From contig CM022677.1 of assembly GCA_012295275.1 (NCBI GenBank), positions 761,871 through 825,870 on the forward strand: a DNA stretch of 64,000 nt. The letters are read 5' to 3'. Each line of letters opens with the position of its first letter. Positions within the stretch are counted from its first letter, which is position 1. The stretch is from Chrysomallon squamiferum (lineage: Eukaryota > Mollusca > Gastropoda > Neomphalida > Peltospiridae). Positions 58,323 through 64,000 of the stretch are shown piece by piece. A model generated the notes under the pieces. It made no database searches. It worked only from the letters and a program-made list of their open reading frames with translations, and was not told where the DNA came from. Position numbers and translations under genes: made by a program.

Positions 58323-60256
58323 TGCTAATGACAACATGTCCCATTAACCAACCGGTAACTCTTTGACATCGTGGTTCTAAAACTTCGCTGGAAATGTTTT
58401 CAAACGTTCGTCTCAGCTCGGGTCGGCTACTGCTGATCAAAAGTAAATGATTATTTCAAATAAGTTCACATTTTTCAATGTTCATATTTTTATCATTCAA
58501 TTTTACAACTCAACATTCATATTTAGACTATATGTGCTTTGTTACCCACATAATAATAATACCATTAATAATCTATTTATTGCTAATTAAAGTACATACA
58601 TTTTTATGTTGACAATTATAAAAAATTTAATTGATCTTTGTTTATATCAATTTCAGTGTTGATAAAATAATAGTAATAGTAATAATAATAATAATAATAA
58701 TAGTAATAATAACAATGTTACTGCATTAATGAAGTCACCTTCAAATTTTAAGATGAAATAAAAATTATCAGCTAAGCTGGACACACTTTATAAAAACATG
58801 ACAGTCACTTAGCAACTAACAATTATCTGTCAATTAGACAAGATCAGAAAGCTCATTCTCTTATAAAAAATACAAATTTATGTTGTAATTTGAATAAATT
58901 AAAAATAAACAATAATAACAAAAACTAATAAAATACTGTAGATTAATAACAGGAATAATCCTGAAAAACAAAATTAAAAAAAATTCATTTATAGAAACTA
59001 AGTATGTCTTTCAAAAATAAATAAATATTATGAAAGAATAATCACTGCTAAAGCTTAAAGATCTAAGAAAAACAGATTTCAATATTTCTGCTACATTTAA
59101 TTTAGCAATGACTTCATTTGGTTTAGACAATAATAATTAGCAGAGATTTTAAAACATGAAAATTAATAACCAGGTGAGGAAGCTAATTTAACAAAAACAA
59201 AACCTACAAATAAAGATTAAAAATTAAATTTAACTGAAAAGATAATTTGCGATATTACAGCCCTGTAATAATAACTGATATTACAAATCTAGATGATGAT
59301 AATATAAGAAGAAAAAATCATAAGATAAAGGAAATATAACGATTGTAGCCACAGAAACAAGACTGAAACAATGCTAATGGTGGTATGGAAATAATGAAGT
59401 ATTCTAAGTTATCAGTATATTTGTATACTACAATTACTTTACTTCACTAATTCACTTTTCTTACTCTGTACTGAGAATACATGCAACACAAAAACTGAGA
59501 AGAATGTAAATTGATAGTTAAACAACTGAATTAATGTGTTTTTTTCATACCTGTTTGTTTAGAAACTTCTCTGTCTGTTCTGCTGTCTGTGTGTGTCCCA
59601 TTCTGAACTTTAGGTAACAACACTTGTCTGTTTTGTGCTGTGTGTCTGAGAAAGTAAAAAAACAAACATAAAGAGGTTTAACAAAATATAAATGTAAATT
59701 ATGAATCAAAAAACAAATCAGCATCTTTGAAAAATATAATATTATAACCTGATTATTGATAAATATAAATGTTGCTAAAATATACCAAATATGAAATAAA
59801 GAAGAAATATTTTATTTAAGAACATAAACATCTTGTTTTTACTAGTCCTTTCCATTTTAAAAGCTAAACAACAAAACAGCTAATGAAAAAGAACTAATAC
59901 CCATTTTAAACAAGAAACTAAAAATCTGTTTTTAATATAAATCTTTCCACAGAAAACAAAACACATATGTTAGCAATATCAGTCACAGATCAGTGGCTAG
60001 ATTGGTAAATAACTTTATTAGTCCTCCACGTAGGACTGACCCTAGAACCCAACAAACTCTAACCACTGAGCCAGTCTATCCATCGCTACAAACTTAACAA
60101 AGTGAATAAAGTGAATACTTACAGAGTAGAGTTTGATTTGTTTAGTTCTGGAGTACTCATGAATCTTCACTCAGTTTTGTGAAAGCTCTTTTGTTGTGTT
60201 GCTAATGGTTACTTGGTGTTTTGTGACATCTGACCTCCCTTTACCACTGTGAGAAG
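58323..60256 (-). CDS. Candidate spliced gene, N-terminal exons, unrecognised
   Basis: Minus-strand exons with AG...GT borders: 60123-60256 (GTAAGT donor), 59551-59645 (acceptor TTTTTTTACTTTCTCAG, donor GTATGA) and 58323-58432 (donor GTAAGT). An upstream possible 5' UTR exon ends at about 60608 with GTAAGT. From an ATG in 60123-60256 the frame reads MSTPELNKSNSTL and continues in phase into 59551-59645 (HTAQNRQVLLPKVQNGTHTD). Exon 58323-58432 reads RRTFENISSEVLEPRCQRVT but its phase does not match the preceding exon, so an exon may be missing or it belongs elsewhere. No family recognised. Confidence 0.35.
58433..59550. other. AT-rich probable intron
   Basis: (AAT)n near 58676-58710; otherwise AT-rich with no coding signal. 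Confidence 0.4.
60020..60085 (-). mobile_element. Possible tRNA-derived SINE fragment
   Basis: The minus strand reads ACTGGCTCAGTGGTTAGAG (A-box-like TGGCTCAGTGG) followed by GGGTTCTAGGGTC (weak B-box-like). A-B spacing is shorter than in a tRNA, so it is degenerate at best. Confidence 0.4.
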
Positions 60257-60671
60257 CTGAAATTAGTAAAAATAATAATAAACCTTGCAATATAAACTGT
60301 CTGATGTAAGATTTGTAAAATTTAACTGAGATGCACTCACTTAAATATTCCTTTAATATTAACTTTCTTTGTTAGTATCTGACTATTATACAAGGATCTT
60401 TTAAAACCTGAAATCATCCATTTTAAATAAAAAAAAGTATTTACATAAGTATACACACTAAAACTGAGTTTTACAAATCCTAATTTTCCAGTACAATAAA
60501 CTATTTCATAAACTGAAATAATAAAAGATATAATACAATTACTTGGAAAGTCAATTTTGTTTAACAAAACTTCTGAATCATAATTAAAAACTCTCACAAA
60601 ACTTACTTTCTGCTTCCTGCCCATTCAGAAGCTGTCCTGTCTCTGTCAGTTTTATCATTTGAATCGAGAAG

Positions 60672-61137
60672 ATCAGCTCTGTGAGAAAGGCTGACAGGTT
60701 TTCTTGTATGCTATCTCATGTTTACAGATCAGCTCTGTGAGAAAGGCTGACAGGTTTTCTTGTACGCTATCTCGTGTTTACAGATCAGCTCTGTGAGAAA
60801 GGCTGACAGGTTTTCTTGTATGCTATCTCGTGTTTACAGATCAGCTCTGTGAGAAAGGCTGACAGGTTTTCTTGTATGCTATCTCATGTTTACAGGAGAT
60901 CAGCTCTGTGAGAAAGGCTGACAGGTTTTCTTGTACGCTATCTCGTGTTTACAGAAGATCAGCTCTGTGAGAAAGTCTGACAGGTTTTCTTGTATGCTAT
61001 CTCGTGTTTACAGAAGATCAGCTCTGTGAGAAAGGCTGACAGGTTTTCTCCTACGCTATCTCATGTTTACAGAAGATCAGCTCTGTGAGAAAGGCTGACA
61101 GGTTTTCGTGTACGCTATCTCGTGTTTACAGAAGATC
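60672..61137. repeat. 56-59-bp minisatellite, eight units
   Basis: Units start at 60672, 60728, 60784, 60840, 60899, 60958, 61017 and 61076. The core is ATCAGCTCTGTGAGAAAGGC, then TGACAGGTTTTCTTGTATGC and TATCTCATGTTTACAG. The last four junctions carry three extra bases. Confidence 0.96.
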
Positions 61138-61300
61138 CTCGTAGGTGAAGTACACAAAGTTGATGGTAAGATGCTGATCACAGAATGTTTTGATGAGGCA
61201 TAGATTACATAAAGAATTAACTAATCCTAACCCATCTTCCTAACATGTATCTGAAAAATAAATAAATATTAAATAAACAGTGTTATTTAATAATACGAGA
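61138..61300. other. Short AT-rich stretch before the gap
   Basis: Nothing recognised. Confidence 0.5.
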
Positions 61301-61500
61301 NNNNNNNNNNNNNNNNNNNNNNNNNNNNNNNNNNNNNNNNNNNNNNNNNNNNNNNNNNNNNNNNNNNNNNNNNNNNNNNNNNNNNNNNNNNNNNNNNNNN
61401 NNNNNNNNNNNNNNNNNNNNNNNNNNNNNNNNNNNNNNNNNNNNNNNNNNNNNNNNNNNNNNNNNNNNNNNNNNNNNNNNNNNNNNNNNNNNNNNNNNNN
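61301..61500. other. Assembly gap, exactly 200 N
   Basis: Third placeholder gap. Confidence 0.98.
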
Positions 61501-61778
61501 GAAAAAAAATAGCAATACCCTATATATGGACTTCTAAAATATATGGAGCGGCTATCTCTTCTCAGTATGAATAAAATCTGATATCATTTCTGAAATGAGT
61601 TTAAACACTTCAAAATAATAAATATATAGTACAATTAAAATGTATAAACTATACTTAATTATGTAATAATGTAGATTTTAAAAACAAAATCTGTGCTGAA
61701 CCTGATTGCATGAAAGAGAAAAAAACAACACCAAAAAATAGAAAAATATTAATCTTTATAAATGTCAAAATAGATATC
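61501..61778. other. AT-rich target sequence before B3
   Basis: No gene seen. Confidence 0.5.
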
Positions 61779-63180
61779 GTACATGGTATGGAGGGAAGGA
61801 CTGCTCGTTAAATTAATCAACAACAACATCAAAGGCAACATGTTCAACTTTATCAAAGACTTTATTAACAACAGAACCATAGCAGTCAAAGTAAACTGTC
61901 ACACCTCAGAGAAAACGACAATCGAAAACGGCATCCCCCAAGGATCCGTGATCTCGCCAACACTCTTCAACATCTACATCAACGACATCGTCACAGCACT
62001 CGACAAACAAGACAACGCCAGAAATCCACCAAAGGAACCAATAAAAACAGCACACTTTGCAGACGACTGCGCCTTTTGGCGGGCAGGCAGATCGACCGCA
62101 GCAATACAGAAACTAATACAAAAAGACTTAAACAGCATAAACGACTGAGTGTTGAAATGGGGCATAAAGATTTCTCTTTCGAAAACAACATGCCTCCTTT
62201 TCAACAAGAAATCAGACAAGAGCAAGATCACACTCAACATCGACAACAACGTCGTAACACAAACAAAGACATTCAAATTTCAACTTCCGATGCCACATAC
62301 ACAACATAATTGCATCCTGCAAAAAAACAATCAATCTTCTAAAGTTAATTTCCGGAACCAGTTGGGGAGCAAACGAGTCAACGCTGATTTTGATACACAA
62401 AGCGTGTATTCTCTCCAAGCTCGACTACGGAGCCACGGCTTACTCGAATGCTCCCAAACTCTATTTAAAAAAACTAGACACAATTCAATCAAGTGCCCTC
62501 AGGGTGATCGGCCACCTGCCAAACACAACACCATCCGACAGCCTCCTGTCGGAATACAGAATCCATTAAAATACAGAAGAAAACTGCAGCTACTAAAATA
62601 CAACCTGAAAATACACACACTCAACACAGACCACCCGGTCAAGGACCTGGTCCCCGACCAACAAAGGATAGGACAACTCTTTAAATCGCATAGTTTACTG
62701 CTATCGAATTTCCCGACAACAGCTAGCGAAATCGAAAGGGAAACAGGAATAGGCGAAATGCCACTGCCGGCATACCACAAAGAAACAAAACCAACAATAA
62801 ACACACCTTTCCTGATCAAAAGAAAAACTGACAAAACAGAGATCCCACCGTTCAAAAAAGCCATTTTTTTGGCAGCTGCAAACGATCACTACAAACAACA
62901 CACGCACATCTACACTGACGGATCCAAAAACCCAGACAACGGGAGAGTAGGATTCGCCTTCATAGCCCAAGATCACACAAACAAACCCACATGCATACAA
63001 TTCGGCCGTATCAGAAATCACCTTTCGGTGTATACGGCCGAATTGGTAGCCATCATCAGAGCCATGCTGTGGGTAAAACACAACAACAACAAACACACAG
63101 TCATATTCTCGGACAGTCCGTGATCTGATCTCAATACAGTCCGGATACAACAAGGTAATAACAACAACAACAAAATCGAA
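61779..63180 (+). mobile_element. Non-LTR retrotransposon family B, copy B3, 5'-truncated
   Basis: Starts at CATGGTATGGAGGGAAGGAC inside the RT domain (equivalent to 51658 of B1) and runs to the shared end and (AAC)n. Confidence 0.87.
61783..63123 (+). pseudogene. B3 RT palm to truncated RNase H, broken
   Basis: NGIPQGSVISPTLFN is intact. LFADD has become HFADDCAFW. A TGA replaces Trp after SIND (62147). The frame slips near 62280 and 62560. RNase H keeps YTDGSKNPDNGRVG, VYTAELVAII and VIFSDSP then TGA. Confidence 0.83.
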
Positions 63181-64000
63181 ATGAAAATACATTCACCATC
63201 GCGCCGTTGTGATCTCGCAATTCAATTTTACGTTGGAAGATATATTTTCCAAACCGCACGCACGCACGCACGCACAAACACAGGCACGCAAACACGCACG
63301 CACGCACGAACGCACACACACACACAAACATAGACACACACACAGACACACAGACACAGACACAAACACACAGACACACACACAGACACACACACACAGA
63401 CACACAAATAAACACACACACACACACACACAGGCGCGAGCTGAAATAACATACGTACACACACAAACAGATATACACTAAATGGTCACTCCAAAAAAAA
63501 AAAAAAAAAAAAGTAAAATAAAAATAAATAAAGAAATATATATATATATATATGTGACGAGAGAAAAGGAAAAAACACATCGGGTTTCATCCGTCCACTG
63601 TCACAGCCTTCATTTCCTTACATGGCTTATCTCCCTCTAATAATTCTCGTTTCGTGTAGTCGTCGAAATTACCAGAGAAAAATAATGTCTAAATTCGATG
63701 CAAAGTTGCCGCCACGTTTGTGTGCTTGATTCCAAAAATCATTCTATACGGATTTATTTTGAACTTGGTGCTGCCAAAAAATTGTTGTGTTTCTTTTGGT
63801 TTATTTGCTTTTTTTCAACAGGGTTCAATACGTTTAATAAATGAGTTAGTTTTGCTGCAGTGAACAAAAAAACGCATGCAAGACTGAGTCCACGGCACCA
63901 ACGCACACTAGACACACTGTCTGTGGAGTGGGCTCAATCTTCCATTCGTAAAGATGTTTTCGGACTAACTGCAAGAACATTAACAAGAACAACAACAACA
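63181..64000. repeat. Family B downstream tail, B3
   Basis: 63190-63250 matches the B1/B2 tails. (CGCA)n and (AC)n occupy 63256-63440, then poly-A and (AT)n. 63554-63990 matches 39806-40220. Runs to the window end. Confidence 0.85.

Noticed and set aside
60672-61137. CRISPR-like array
   Set aside because: Whole units are repeated; there are no unique spacers.

Overview
This is an AT-rich animal genome window, most likely from a mollusc and plausibly a cephalopod. The evidence is long (AAT)n, (TTTA)n, (GT)n/(GA)n and (AC)n microsatellites, spliced-gene signals with large introns, a metazoan-type 5S rRNA gene, and many decayed APE-type non-LTR retrotransposons with RNase H domains. The phylum is an inference from repeat style. 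Three runs of exactly 200 N are scaffold-gap placeholders.

Left part (1-16145). A decayed transposase-like gene opens the window (1-1845). Next, on the minus strand, come short exons of a coiled-coil protein (2105-4843) whose first four splice phases agree, although it carries a stop codon and a probable frameshift. An intron-poor, frameshifted prolyl 4-hydroxylase alpha copy follows (6304-7830, minus), then a 42-bp tandem array (8648-8941). A plus-strand gene (about 11118-15480) has four exons that chain in consistent phase to a stop codon; I do not recognise it.

Middle part (16146-47880). A segment of about 11.5 kb is tandemly duplicated (16463-26230 and 27996-37650). Each copy holds a leader with a TATA-like motif, microsatellites, a GC-richer exon-like stretch with both splice signals, and a broken I-superfamily-like retrotransposon (family A: endonuclease, reverse transcriptase, RNase H, C-terminal CCHC). 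The element is followed by a 33-bp minisatellite (19 versus 12 units). The second copy ends at a 5'-truncated element of another family (B2). Behind B2 lie an orphan exon that looks like a LigB/MEMO-type dioxygenase (42740-42852), more copies of a dispersed repeat called R here, degenerate 196-199-bp units, a second copy of the opening transposase-like gene cut by a gap, and the best preserved family A element (A3), which passes directly into repeat R.

Right part (47881-64000). The longest family B element (B1) has a gag-like ORF1 with CCHC knuckles and an endonuclease/RT ORF2. A 118-nt 5S rRNA gene lies on the minus strand just downstream (53416-53533) with a Pol III T-run terminator. After this come microsatellites, a G-quadruplex-capable stretch and a spaced inverted repeat. 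Unrecognised candidate exons follow on both strands (57473-57650 plus; 58323-60256 minus), then a 56-bp minisatellite (60672-61137), a gap, and a third, 5'-truncated family B copy (B3). All three B copies stop at the same point inside the RNase H domain and share the same downstream tail.

The genes do not form a pathway. The window is host gene fragments embedded in nested, mutually duplicated retrotransposon debris. I found no convincing new multi-gene system. The most interesting items are the duplicated exon-bearing segment, the shared RNase H truncation of family B, the orphan dioxygenase-like exon and the phase-consistent but unrecognised spliced genes.
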